From: Capillidium heterosporum
Taxonomy: Eukaryota > Entomophthoromycota > Entomophthoromycetes > Entomophthorales > Capillidiaceae
DNA length: 64,000 nucleotides
Assembly (NCBI GenBank): GCA_016630905.1
Contig: WBMQ01000002.1
Coordinates: forward strand, 1,426,001-1,490,000
Direction of reading: 5' to 3'
Shown here: piece by piece, positions 1-11,448 of the stretch
Numbering within the stretch: position 1 is the first letter of the stretch
How the letters are laid out: each line of letters begins with the position of its first letter
Translations under genes and position numbers: made by a program
Notes under the pieces: model-generated
The model's input: the letters and a program-made list of their open reading frames with translations, nothing else
What the model was told of the DNA's origin: nothing
Databases searched by the model: none

Positions 1-2384
1 CCAAGCTAAAACTGACAGAAGACATCCGTAACAAGAGTGTAATCATGCTATTATCTTTGATCCATCTACCCTATCAATTCAGTGGTCTAGACCTACCCGT
101 GCTCACCTACCGGGAACTTCTCCAAGGGGATGAGATAAAGACAGTTGTTGTCGAAGATTTAAAACCACAGATCCAAAGCATACTGTTAACTTTGTGCGAA
201 GAAGATGAATGGTCGGCACTAGTTGAGAACTTCCCAGGGACTACAGCAATGATCATCTGTGGCTTGACTATCCAAGTTACCTATGACCTGTTTGGATCGC
301 ACCCCAACATAGCCTTCATCCACAAGAATTTAACCGCCATCCTGGATTATCTATACTCGAATAACATCGTTCTAGTCAATGTAGCGATCGATTGTGTAAG
401 TTACTTTTCGTCGAGCTGTACGTATATGATCTCATTGGAGGATACGTTAGTAATCTCCATTTTGGAAGATGTGGTAGGTGCCTTAAATGAACATCTCAAC
501 CTACACAACAGCACTTCCCTACCCAACGACCGCTACATTTTAACTCGGCTTTACTTTTGCCTGCTGGAGTGGCTGATCACAGTACCCTACTCTTTGCTCG
601 CCAGTTCCTTACTGGAGCCCAAGGTATTCGAAGTCATCAACCGAGGTATAAACGAGATCCCCAGCTTTGATGCACAGAGTCTGAGTTCAGATCGAACTCT
701 TTCAGCCGTCAAGGATGCCGCCCATATGGTCCTCTATTACCTGTTGAACCACTTTGGCAAGGACAAATTCAAGGACGAATCCCTGAATACTTTCGACGAA
801 AAGACGGCTACCGACCCACCGACCGACTGCAAGTTTGTCGCCTTCAACAAGACGTGTATACTTGCTTTCTTCAAAGATCCAGAGTCCAACGATTACAACA
901 TCGTCACCCGAAACTTCTTTGGTAAGTACGTATGGACGGTCCAGGATTCGACCGAAGAAGCGATGATGCAATCGCCTAGCTCGATAATCGAGGCTGTAGA
1001 TCCGAAATTAGAGTGGAATTGTGATTTTAATGATGAGGTTGAAGTTAATACTCTAGACCAAATGGCTGAAACCAGCCCCAATGTAAAAGAGCAGAGTTTG
1101 GACCATCTTTTGGAGCTCGAACACCCACCTTCTTTCGACAACTTGGATGCCAACTTCAAGGGAGTAGATATGGTGGACCAGGCCTTGAATTTCATTGAGA
1201 AGCATTTCGAGGACGGGGGCCACACTCAGTGGGTCAAAAACAACACCAACTGCCCACCGACTGATACATCAGAAGTTGAAGATATGTATCTCAACTTAAT
1301 ACAAGTTTACCCAACCGGACCACAAATAAATCCGGCTATCTCGACACCCACCTTGAATTCCCCCCTCCAACTGAGCAGCGACGCCCAGATCGATCACATC
1401 TTCCTTAATGGCTTAGGTATGGTCAACTTTGACACCATCGACTCGGGGAACTTTGTCTGTCTAGATCCCAGTGAATCCTTTCTCCGAGATTTACGTGCCT
1501 TGGATAAGAAATTAAGTCGTGAGACTATAAAGCTAGCGTTGATCTACGTTGAAGGTGGGCAGACTACAACCGAAGAGATTTTAGCCAACTCATCGCCAAG
1601 TCTAGCCTATATCGACTTTTGCCAGAGTTTAGGGTGGGAGATCGAAGTGGCTACCCACAACGGTTACCTAGGTGGTCTAGAAAGGTCGGGCACCAATGGT
1701 AAGACGGCGCTATACTATAGTAACCCGACTACTGAAGTTATCTTCCACGACATCACTCGCATGCCTACTGATACTGAGGATCTGCGTCAGGTCAAAAAGA
1801 AGCGCCACGTCGGCAACGATGAAGTACACATCGTGTGGAACGGAAGCCGTACCGAATACTCTACTAGCACTATAGGCGGGGATTTCGGCAACGTACAGAT
1901 CGTCATCCACCCTTTACAGAACGATATGTTTGATGTTCGAGTACATAAGGATAGCCAGGTAACCATTTTTGACAAAAGTTGAAGTATTCACATATTACTT
2001 TTTGTAAATTAGGCAGGACACTTTGGTCCATTAGTCAGTGGAATGGTCATCTCCAAGCAGGTGCTACCCAATTTAGTTCGTGCCACCGCTATTAACGCCT
2101 ACCGGTCGATCTTAGCCAAGAGTTTGGGATACCGACATAACGCTCTAAGCCCGTAATTTTTAACTTTAGTAGCCTAGTAATTTACTTATTTCTATTAGAT
2201 CGGTACATAGAGACCAAGAGATCCAAAACATCATTGCCAAGTATGGTTCCCAATCGAGGTAAAGTTTTAGCAAGTAGTATTGGAACTAACTTTTGGTAGG
2301 AGGTTCGATGAGATTATAACGACGTTGTTCAGGATAAGCTCCAAGCACAAAGACAAAACTAACACATCTACTTGTGAGGAATAG
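1..2384 (+). CDS. RalGAP alpha-like GTPase-activating protein, 3' part
   Basis: The reading frame is open to the left edge, so the gene starts outside the window. The first 1.4 kb encodes helical-repeat-like sequence without a recognised motif. The C-terminal part is a Rap/Ral-GAP domain: LALIYVEGGQ, then a block reading YLGGLERSG, then RMPTD and RHVGNDEVHIVWN, whose Asn (codon near 1815) corresponds to the catalytic asparagine thumb. The main exon runs to about 1956, where GTAACC starts an intron ending TTAG near 2012. The next exon encodes VLPNLVRATAINAYRS, typical of the alpha subunits of Ral GAP rather than of tuberin. Two further introns (about 2153-2199 and 2259-2299) lead to the stop at 2382-2384. 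By family knowledge it would inactivate Ral/Rheb-type GTPases as a heterodimer with a beta subunit. The family assignment is strong; the exact substrate is inferred. Confidence 0.85.
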
Positions 2385-2531
2385 CATCGCCATCATAAAT
2401 ATACATACAGATATAAATTATTAAAGTAATTGAACTAATAATTAAGTTTTCAATAATTTATCGATATAGTTTTAAACTTGGTTAAAATATACAGGTGATT
2501 TATAGAATTCAAAAGTAAAATGGGCGCACAG

Positions 2532-3985
2532 TTAGGTGATGTAAGCCTTCTTGAGGTCGGAAATCCTATACTCCTGGTTGGTGTCGGGATCCCTAAAGAT
2601 ACCGTTGATTGAAAGATGGGTCTGTTCAAAGACAACCTAATTTCAAAAAAGTAAATTACTAGACACCCTAGTGCAAACTTTACCTTGGACGAGTACACGT
2701 GCCCATTGGGTAGGACAAAGGGGTAGTTCTTATCGTCGATCTTCTTGCCCGAACTTCGACATACGATGAACGAGTTTGTATGGTGTGAAAAGGGTAGACT
2801 CTTGGCCAGCACGCCAAAGGTCTCGGTTTGGCACACTGGGCAGTCGTGACAACCAGGGTGTCGATAAGCCCCCGAATCCAAGTCGGTGTCAGGAGTTAGG
2901 CATTGAGGAGTCTTGAGCGCCGACAGGCCGGCCTGCAACGTCAGGTGTAGAGCTGATTGAGCTGGCAGTGCGTTTAAAGCAAAGTTATCGCGCTTAAACA
3001 TGGCGATCAGCTCTTCCCACCGGTTGGGTGAGTAGTACTTCTTGTAGATGTTGACCTGGGTATCGCCACCAAAGGCGAGCAGGGAGACGACCTGCAGCAC
3101 CTTCTTCTCGTTCTCGGAGTAGTAGTTGAGCAGGTGCTTCTGAAAGTTGTGGATCGCCTTGTCAAAGTTGTCGACCTTGCGGTTCTCGATGAATTCCTGG
3201 ATCCGTAGCTCGAACTCAAGGGATGACTTTTGATGAAAGTTATTTCAATCGAATGCAAAAATCGCAAGTTACCTTGATCTTCTTTAATGCGACACGGTTG
3301 TCCGAACACCATTTCAGACAGGAGGTACAGGACCGCTTGTTGAGGTCATTGATAATCTCTCGTTGGTTCTCAAATAACTCAAAGTCTACCAAATTCTATA
3401 CGCGATGTTAGAGACTTAATAAACTGGAAATTAGTAGGCTATACTTACGGTAATATTTGCTGACAATGCCAATTTACGCGCTGTCATATGGTGCCCGTTC
3501 CTCAGTAAGTAGTCGACGATTACCCTATCCAGACGCTTCCGAGACCATCTGGCAAAGTCCTCTGAAGTCAAAGTTTCGATTTTCTTCAAATCGTTCAAAT
3601 GGTCCATCCTCGCACCGATCTGATCAATGTAGATGTTTATCTTGCTGGTGGTTGTATTGTACTACTCGTCATTAGCATTGTTTCAACCTAAAAATGTACT
3701 TTCTCTCGGAACTTGGCGATATAATTTCTCAATGTGATTAATTTATCTTTGAGCTCTTGGTTGGTCATGGAAGGGTTTTGAATATGTTGAGTCATCTTGG
3801 GAGCGTTTTTCTGGAGGTCGGAGTGGAACCCATCCACCTGTTTCTGGCAGTTGGCATACTCCTTCTTCAGATGCTCCAATGGAACCTTTAACTTTAGTTA
3901 AATAAAGATGGATCGATGTTATTATAGTTACCCTTAGGAAGGGTTGCTCCATCTGCATATACGTATTGTGATCGAGCTTGTTCAT
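2532..3985 (-). CDS. FYV10: GID/CTLH E3 ligase subunit Gid9 (MAEA/Fyv10 homologue)
   Basis: Five or more exons. The start ATG at 3985 gives an N-terminus with EQPFLR, spliced onto PLEHLKKEYANC, matching the N-terminal helix of MAEA. A LisH segment (VDYLLRNGHHMTARKLAL) lies in the exon around 3450-3670. The CTLH region contains KRSCTSCLKWCSDNR and, after an intron near 3230-3275, LEFELRIQEFIE. The C-terminal RING-like region has CPVCQ, LPFSHHTNSFIVC and LPNGHVYS, followed after an intron near 2640-2683 by the last exon ending KKAYIT. In yeast this subunit pairs with Gid2 to form the catalytic RING core that ubiquitylates gluconeogenic enzymes. The gene is divergent from cactin, with about 480 bp between the starts. 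Splice sites were read by eye. Confidence 0.9.
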
Positions 3986-4465
3986 CTGTTGAGTCAGAGA
4001 CTAGGCTGGAGTGGAATGAAAAACATGAATCTGGGCTGATGATTTCAAATTTATCGTCACTAATCAACCAGCTACGTTTGAATTGGGTCAATTAGATATC
4101 TCAATTTTTACAGTAAGCTCCTCTGGTTAGGCTAAACTCCACTATCCTAAAAAACTAAGATTGCATTCAGCTTCAAACAAACCCAAAGGAATCTTGAATC
4201 AAAGGCCTTGCTACAAAAGAATAACCAACCTAAAGGAACAGTCAATAGGATCTTCCAATCGCTATACAGATGGAAGCTATTGTTTAAATGCCACCCATAT
4301 GTCATAATAAGAGCAACATTAAAATTGATATACATTAAACTTTGTTGAGCTTTATCAATAGTATTTTCATACGGAACATTTGATTTGCTAAAACTGAGTT
4401 TAAGGTCTTATAGCGAGTTTTAGAAGAAATCCAAACTTCTTTAGAGCTTTGCAAGTAAATTTAAA
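3986..4465. other. Divergent intergenic region, GID9 / cactin
   Basis: AT-rich spacer between two divergent starts. It must carry both promoters, but I see no clear TATA element or conserved coding sequence. Confidence 0.5.
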
Positions 4466-6776
4466 ATGAGTGACCGGTATAGAGATGACAGAAAAGAAAG
4501 ACGGGAAAGGTATAGGTCGAGGTCAAGGATCTCCTACAAGATCTGGAAAAGACTATTCAACAATACCCGAAACTTCAAGATATTCGACTTCAGATAAACG
4601 TAGTAGTAGGAATGCTGATTATCAAGACGATAGAGTGAGAGATAGAGATGCTTATGACAGAGAGTATTCGAGGAGCGATCGTGCTAGCCCATCTAAAAAA
4701 GAGAGAAAGAAGAAGAGTAAAAAGAGCAAGAAAAGTAAACGATATAGCAGTTCCGAAGAATCGAGCGACTCCGAAAGTAGGAAAAAAGAAGCTGCTAATT
4801 ACTCCAATGTCGACAATCCTTTCAACGATATGAACCTTGGAGCGAAGTTCAAGTGGGCTAAAAAGGAACAGAAGGAGGCTAAATCTGGATATTCCAGTAA
4901 AGAGAGAGCATTAAGGGATAAAGAAAGACGTGAGGAAAGTCAGGTAAATTATATTTGTCAAATTTGGCTCCTAAAATTTGTAACCTTTTGCTTTTGTTAG
5001 CGTGAGCTTGAAAAACTCAATCAGCGTCGTGCGGAACGTGAGAGAGAATTTCAACTGAGGGAGCAAGAGGAGGTAAATTTGAATGCTGAATTTAATTTAA
5101 ACATTACTAGCTCCGTCTGCAAAGGGAGGCTGATATTGCCGCATTAGGTGACTGGGAGGCTCGCGAAGATGAGGTATTATTATTATCAGTTAGTTTTTAA
5201 ACTTGGAATTTAATAGTTTCATTTGGAACAAGCTAAACGTCGAGCTGAAATCCGAATTCGGGCTCACCGTGCTAAGCCTATAGACATTTTAGCGATAAAT
5301 GTAAAGATGGCCTTTGACCAGGAAGATGACTTCACCTGGGAAACGAACGAGGAACAAGAACCGTTGAGTATCAATCTGGATGAACCATACACTATTTGTG
5401 ACAACTTATCACTTTCTGAAGTTGACGACCTTAAGCAAGATATTCAATTATATTTGGGCTTGGAGAAAGATCCACGAAACCAAGATTTTTGGACAAACAT
5501 GATGATAGTGTGTCAAGATGTTCTTTCTAATCTACGAGCCAATCTTGCTCCTTCACGAGCCCGTATCCCCGCTACAGTTCTAGACCAAATAAACAATATG
5601 CTATCAGTCAAGAATGTGTCTGAGCTGGATGATCTACAGGTTAAGGTCGTTGCCAAACTACGCTCCAATGAGCCAATCGACACTGATTATTGGGAACAAA
5701 CTTTAAAATCAATCGGTGTATGGAAGGCCAAGGTACATTACTTTTCTTTTACACTACTAACATTTTAGGCTAAACTTCGGATTCACCATGAGATTGTGCT
5801 GGCCAAAAGATTGGAGCAGTTACGTAGCCACCAGATCACCGAAGCTCAACAAGCCCAGGAAGATTTGGCCGTGGCCCTACAGTTCCATCAACAGGAGAAA
5901 ACTAAAGATGAAACCGAACAAGTTGACCAGATTTCTGGTGATAACACTTCCAAAGAAAATGTATATGATCCACTATTGAGCCCCGTTCTTAAACCGTTTA
6001 CTTCGCTTCTTAAATCGGAACGAGACTTGGAGTTGTTGGATGAAACCGACGATTGGGCCAAACTAGTAAGCATTGCCACTTGTCTTTATTCTAACTTTGA
6101 ATTTAGGTTGATCATCGCAAGCTTGTCGCACAGCAAGTTGCCAAAACTGGTCACAGCCAAAAACCCAAGCCGATTCGAGCCAAGGAAACAGTGACAGCGG
6201 CACCTACCCAAGACTTTGCCGCTCAGTTATTCCGTCAGAAGAAAGAAGAGTTCCAGAGCAAGAAGATCGTGGCTGACGAGGACCTTGAGATTGATGAAGA
6301 GATCTTCAATCTGGAAGTGCCGTTGGACAATCAGGTACATCAATATGCATACCACTTCTCACTTTATTTAGACTCATATGACGAATTCGTCCCAGTACCA
6401 GCCCCGTAAACCGATGTATTTCAACCGAGTACATACCGGGTACGAGTGGAATAAGTACAACCAAACCCACTACGACCCCGACAATCCGCCACCCAAGATT
6501 GTGCAAGGGTACAAATTCCATCTGTTCTACCCAGGACTTCTAGCTGACCCAGCAACTGGGAAAGTCCCCACTCCGACCTATCAACTGGAGAACGATCCCA
6601 TGAGTGAGGATTGCCAGCTCATCCGATTTATAGCTGGTCCTCCGTATCAAGATGTAGCCTTCCGCATCATCCGTAAGGAGTGGGAGTTCTCTCACAAAAA
6701 GGGTTTCAAATCGGCCTTCATCAACAACACGCTGTACCTATACTTCCACTTCAAGCGCCACTACTATAGACGATAA
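4466..6776 (+). CDS. cactin: Cactin, nuclear spliceosome-associated protein
   Basis: Cactin is a conserved splicing-associated protein. The order of motifs matches: a Lys/Ser-rich N-terminus, NPFNDMNLGAKFKWAKK, charged coiled coil, RIRAHRAKPIDILA, NLDEPYTICDNLS, QDIQLYLGLE, then the hallmark C-terminus with PRKPMYFNRVHTGYEWNKYN, QTHYDPDNPPPKIVQGYKFH, FIAGPPYQDVAFRI and the final HFKRHYYRR. About six short introns are visible, for example 4944-5000, 5732-5768 and 6335-6370. The ATG at 4466 opens an Arg/Ser-rich frame (MSDRYRDDRKERRERYRSRS) that suits cactin, but it closes without joining the main frame. The main frame has an ATG at 4485. Removing one base near 4529 would fuse them into an uninterrupted RS segment, so either translation starts at 4485 or there is a single-base frame break. 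Confidence 0.9.
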
Positions 6777-7372
6777 ATTGACTTGCTATTTTTGAAACGA
6801 TTTCAAAGTTTATAATTGATGTCTTTCGAGCTAATAAATTTAATTCTGGTATACAGTTTTGATGTGAACTTTACTTGAATGACTATGTTACTTTTGTTAA
6901 TCAACCTCTAGATTTAGATTCTATGAGAAAATCCTTGACCAAGGTTCTTAAGTTACAGCTGAGGTATATCAACCTTTGGATATAAAAGCTAGATCTTCAA
7001 TTTGTCTTTCAGATATTATTCTATGAAACTCGAGCATATCTATTGATTCAATAAATAGGTGCTTGCTATCAACATAGGAGTAATATTATTTGCAAAAAAT
7101 TCCAATTCAATGACAATACGATTATTAAATAGATATCAAAGTGAGAAATAGTAGGAAATATACAATTCTGTAAATTAAAAGATGAATTTTTAATTCATTT
7201 AAATAACTATAAAATCAATTTTTGATTATAAGTATACAGCTGGTCAACGATAACGTTGAAAGCATTCACGCCAACCGTCCCAAACAAAAGGCAAACTTGC
7301 CTCAGTGAAGAAATTTCAAGTAGTTAGCATAACAAAACGACCACTCATCTTCAAATTAAATAGATGCTAAAA
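6777..7372. other. Convergent intergenic region, no gene seen
   Basis: About 600 bp of AT-rich DNA between the convergent ends of cactin and the CAP gene. Only AATAAA-like stretches are seen (for example near 6833), consistent with 3' ends. Confidence 0.5.
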
Positions 7373-8086
7373 CTACATGTACTGTAAAAGAAAAGACGGG
7401 TCAAAATCATCGGGGCATTGCGTCGGTGGTTTGTCTTTGCCTTGACCTGAGGCTAGTAGTAAGGTCCAGTAGTTGCCTTTGGGGACGTACCAGGCGCCTA
7501 AGCTACCGTAGCCTTGGCCCAACAACTTCTCACGATGACCTCTGGACATTAGCATAGCTTTGACGAACTGTTCTTCAGAGCGTATACCACGAGCTACATT
7601 CTGACCGTAGGCGTTCCACTCGTACCCAGCCTCCAAGATGCGTTCTCCAACCGAACTGCTATTGACACCAGAGTGATCCAGTTTGTCGTAGGTAGCCATC
7701 AATTCGGTATGGTTACGAGCAACCTCCATCAGCATGAGGTTAGCACCTAATTCAGGGGCGGGCGGTTTACTACTACGTCTCGCAAAGTTGACAAGGCACA
7801 CTAGTTTGATAAGGTCAAAGTGATACCCGAAATTTGTAGAAACGGTCGAGTAGTCAAAGTTCCCGTTGACGCTGGACCCCGATCGCATGTTGGTCCAGAA
7901 CACCATGGGGCTTTGACGTAGCTTGCGCCGTAACCGAGTGGTGCGGCTAAGCTTTGTTGAGTTGACGGTCACCGGTAGTATAGCTTCCCTGGAGTCGAGA
8001 ATGGCATGGGGTAGGAAGGTGGCGTTGTTGGGGGTCGCATTTACGGTTACAACCACTGGCTCAGGGACTAGTTCATTACCAGACAT
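7373..8086 (-). CDS. CAP/SCP-superfamily protein, Glu-to-Gln variant
   Basis: The C-terminal half is a CAP (SCP/PR-1/Tpx-1) domain. It starts with LVCLVNFARRSSKPP, then NLMLMEVARNHTELM, LDHSG (first CAP histidine), VGERILEAGYEW, the position GQNVARG where most members have GENxA, and SRGHREKLL (second histidine), ending YWTLLLASGQG. Three of the four classic CAP-site residues are present; the Glu of GEN is Gln. The first ATG in frame is at 8086, giving 237 residues. The frame stays open further upstream but has no other ATG. A TATA-like element lies at 8166-8174, about 80 bp upstream of that ATG. No signal peptide is visible, which is odd for a family that is usually secreted. The next gene upstream is a degenerate paralogue. 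Confidence 0.75.
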   Translation of the reverse strand: MSGNELVPEPVVVTVNATPNNATFLPHAILDSREAILPVTVNSTKLSRTTRLRRKLRQSPMVFWTNMRSGSSVNGNFDYSTVSTNFGYHFDLIKLVCLVNFARRSSKPPAPELGANLMLMEVARNHTELMATYDKLDHSGVNSSSVGERILEAGYEWNAYGQNVARGIRSEEQFVKAMLMSRGHREKLLGQGYGSLGAWYVPKGNYWTLLLASGQGKDKPPTQCPDDFDPSFLLQYM

Positions 8087-8165
8087 CTTGCTGAGTTTTA
8101 GCTTCAACTTGGCAAGCTTGGTGTCCCTACTACTTTGCACTTTACTGCAGTCGGGCAAGATAGAT

Positions 8166-8174
8166 GTATATATA
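8166..8174 (-). promoter_or_regulatory. TATA-like element upstream of CAP gene
   Basis: Palindromic TATATATA-type sequence about 80 bp upstream of the ATG at 8086. It fits a core promoter and argues that transcription starts downstream of the open frame that lacks an ATG. Confidence 0.4.
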
Positions 8175-8280
8175 CCACGCCCTAGTATAATAGTATATAG
8201 TTTGTTACTAGCCTTGTAGTATCCACCGAAATGAGTGTAATTGGAGTCTAAAAAAACGTTTCGACTATCTATATCTCGAG

Positions 8281-8785
8281 TTAGTTTTTGAATTTCGACA
8301 TGAGATTACCTTGGTCGCTTATTAAAGTGTGGAACAGCTGGTCTGGGTCACTAATACCTTTAACGAGGATCTCAGCTGCAGCCAACCACTTGTAATTATG
8401 TCTTGATATAATACTGGTGAAGTTGGTGTTGATGTAGTTGTTTTTAAGTTCGAGTTCCGTCTTGTTCATCGAAGCTAACTCACCACGTTCTTTAGCGGCT
8501 CCTAACAACGAACTGTAATAAACTAGTCTAAGTGGTTGGATAATAAAAGCAAACTTACTTGTGTACACCTAACGGCAAACTGTTATCTTTGACTCTTTCA
8601 CTACGCCAGCTGTTGAGGTTGCATACAACCTTTGTTAATTCGCTGGATAAACTTAGGTTAGGATCGGTGTAGAAGTTGAAAATGGGTTGGCGTTTCGAAG
8701 TTGGGTTACTTGATGCTAAACTGAAAAGGCTCATGAAAATGAGCAGCATGCTGAAATTGCCGAAAGTCGATATTTTTGAATTCAT
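8281..8785 (-). CDS. Secreted degenerate CAP-like protein, paralogue of the downstream gene
   Basis: Two exons with an intron at about 8522-8568 (GTAAGT...ACAG). Exon 1 begins with a clear signal peptide (hydrophobic MLLIFMSLFSLASS near residues 12-25). The mature part aligns in order with the CAP protein next door: VVCNLNSWRSERVK with LVCLVNFARRSSKPP, LLGAAKERGELASM with LMEVARNHTELM, YKWLAAAEILVKG with YEWNAYGQNVARG, and SDQGNLMSKF with SRGHREKLLG. Both CAP histidines and the glutamates are missing here, and the protein stops about 40 residues earlier than its neighbour. I therefore read it as a tandem duplicate that kept secretion and fold-like spacing but lost the metal site. Short length and gene structure look intact, so it may still be expressed. 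Confidence 0.65.
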
Positions 8786-10653
8786 GGCTATCTTGTTGAA
8801 ATGTGTTATGCTTGATAGTCCTCAGTTGTAAAGTAGTTACAGGCTGGAATGTGTATATATTGAATATTCCAGAGATCCTTTTTATATTTTCCTTCTTTTG
8901 GACTTTGTCCTATTTTTGGATTTTCCAATTAATGAAGTTTCATTAGACGGCGAAATTATTAAACATGGCCAAATTCCAATATCAGGGATTTGTCAAGTAC
9001 TATCTCCGTTCCAAAATAAATCACTAGTTTACTATTATACAAATATTACATTAAAGAATTATTTTGGGATAAGCACTGTATGCAGTTTTCAGAAACTGGT
9101 ATGTTCCGCTATTACAAAGAAATCAAAAAATGCTAAAGCAATTCAATAAATACATAGAGTTTGGACTTGATATATTTTACAATAGTTGGCAAAATAAGTT
9201 GATTAAAGATAAAAATATCTAGCTTCAAAAGTATCAAAATAATATATATATGTCTAGATCACATATATGTGCTACAACTGGATGTAAGTTGAAAAGCAAG
9301 ATACGTATACTTAAAACGCGCTAACTCCTCTAAAAGTAGTTATCATCAAATCTAAAATATTTGACTGATAAAAGGAGAAATAGTTTGGTAGTGCAAAGAA
9401 TAGCTCTCCCAATTCAGGACTAATAGAATATTTATAACCCATCTTTCTGCTATAAATCTTCGAAAAACTGATTGATGAAAATCCAATATTTTAATGTCCA
9501 ACAGTTATATATACTATTTTTTCTAGTACCAATGTTTTTAGTAAAGACAATATTTAAAAATATAATCCATCAGTTCCATATCCCACTATAATATCCTTGA
9601 AATCAGCTATCAATATTGTGGCTGATGTGTGGAGCTGACAACACTCTTCAAGTCTACTTTACGTTTTCAAACAAACTTTTACTAGTTATAGAATTGTATA
9701 ATGAAAATAAAAGTGGCTTGTAACTTAATAGCAAACAATAGACTATATGAATTTGCAAGCTGGATATGTATGTCCCTCTCATTATAGCGCAACTGATTCT
9801 AAACTTTAAATGCAAAGTGATAGCTGTAACGTGTAGACCTTCATAATGTGCAAAGCTGGTGATCGTTATCCTTGACTAATCCGTTCAGAAAACCTAGCAA
9901 AGTATTTGCAAGTTCAATTACAAAAGCCAAGCCAATATTCCTAGACAGGCAAAGTTCATACTTTATAGGTGGGAAAATCGATTCTTCATTAATCACATGC
10001 GATTCATAAAGTTCTCACTACCAATTGGCTCTAACAAATTATAATTCATTAAACTAAAGTCTGAGAAAGTTTAATTTCTTATTCAAGTTAAATTTACAAG
10101 TCGAATGATCATTTTAAAAGCGCTTAATTGATGGAAATGAGCTGCAGCAAATTAGTAATTATTATTCACATCCATTACTAGCTAGCTATTGGCTAGGTTT
10201 CTTTATTTATAAGCCTTTGTTTCCAAAGAACTGTCAATTTGTGTTGGGTAAAACTCCAAAGTTAATCAGATTCAGAAAGTCAAACTAAGAGACGTAGCCA
10301 AGAAATGTTCCAAGCTCCTATTCAACGTCTATTAGTAAGGGCTCGCAAAAGCAACTTGAAGACATGGATGGAGATCCTAGTGATACTCACGGGAAAGTCC
10401 TACAAGTTCAGTTCAGCTCAATTTGAACACTCATGTTCACATAGTTGGCTTGGAAAAAGTTCAAGCGTACAATTTAGGCTCGGTTGAATCACAGCTTTTG
10501 AAATGCGCTGTTGAAAGGGGCACTATTTAAACCAGTAGTTGAGAAGAATCTTTTAATTTTCACACACTTTGATCTCTTTCAACTTTATCCCCAACAACTA
10601 AGAATTCCAACTCGACCTTTTTTACAACTCCAAATCCCAACCAAATTTCACAT
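8786..10653. other. Long gene-free region
   Basis: About 1.9 kb, AT-rich. Open frames at 8898-9149 and 10305-10487 lack recognisable motifs, introns or homology to anything I know. Nothing else is supported. Confidence 0.4.
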
Positions 10654-11448
10654 ATGTCACGCAGTAAACCAGTGAGCTTATTTATCATTAGACATGGAGA
10701 GCGGGAGGACCAAGTCAACGCCAACTGGAAGTTAACAGCACCCTTGCCTTATGACCCACCACTTACCCAGCTTGGTTTGGACCAGGCGTTTCGCACCGGC
10801 AAGCAGTTGAAAGACTACATAATGGAAAAGGGGTGGACCCAGGCCGAAGCCTCCAAATCCGTATTCATCTTCTCATCACCGTTCTTTAGGTGCCTACAAA
10901 CTTCAGAAGGTATAATCAAAGGCCTAGGTAAAGTCGGCGAAGGCGTCAAGCTCAAGGTAGAGCTCGGTCTAAGCGAATGGCAGAGCGAAGATTACTTTAG
11001 ATACCAGATTAGTGATACTGATTTCCATCACCATTTGAACGGAGAATCAGCCCACGATTTCATTAGTAATACGGACGGTAATTTCTCTGATGACTCGTCT
11101 TCCTCAGCAGGTTCCATAAGTAGGATGGCAATCGATCGATCAAACTCCTTCCTCAACAAATTACCCCAATTCCCCGAAGCTTACGAACAGTTAATGACAC
11201 GGACTGACCAGCTACTTGAAAAAGTAGACACCTGGTCCCAAAATCTAGCTAAATCCAAGCCCAACTTGAGTCCCATAATTATATTGGTGACGCATGGCGC
11301 TGCCGTCAACGGACTACTTTCAAGTGTGACCAGATGCCCTACCATCACCAACGTCGATCTGTGCTCCATCTCTTGGGCTAAAAAGCAGTTGACTGGTAGC
11401 TGGCAACTTAAACTGGTCACCTCCAACACCCACCTCAAATCTATCTAA
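10654..11448 (+). CDS. Histidine-phosphatase (phosphoglycerate-mutase-like) superfamily protein
   Basis: Single-exon gene of 264 residues. The catalytic RHG motif is near the N-terminus (FIIRHGERED). The phosphate-pocket arginine segment is FSSPFFRCLQTSEG, a conserved glutamate follows in LSEWQSEDYF, and the second histidine is in ILVTHGAAVNG. These residues form the branch-2-like core shared by UBASH3/Sts phosphatases, TFIIIC tau55 and other small family members. Between the halves there is a Ser/Asp-rich insert (around residues 135-165) that looks disordered and phosphorylatable. Substrate cannot be told from sequence. The short upstream region is rich in CAA/CAACT, as in other highly transcribed fungal leaders. 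Resemblance to the tau55 N-terminal domain is possible but not decisive. Confidence 0.75.
   Translation: MSRSKPVSLFIIRHGEREDQVNANWKLTAPLPYDPPLTQLGLDQAFRTGKQLKDYIMEKGWTQAEASKSVFIFSSPFFRCLQTSEGIIKGLGKVGEGVKLKVELGLSEWQSEDYFRYQISDTDFHHHLNGESAHDFISNTDGNFSDDSSSSAGSISRMAIDRSNSFLNKLPQFPEAYEQLMTRTDQLLEKVDTWSQNLAKSKPNLSPIIILVTHGAAVNGLLSSVTRCPTITNVDLCSISWAKKQLTGSWQLKLVTSNTHLKSI

Noticed and set aside
8898-9149. 83-codon plus-strand frame
   Set aside because: Lacks recognisable features and lies in AT-rich DNA where such frames arise by chance.
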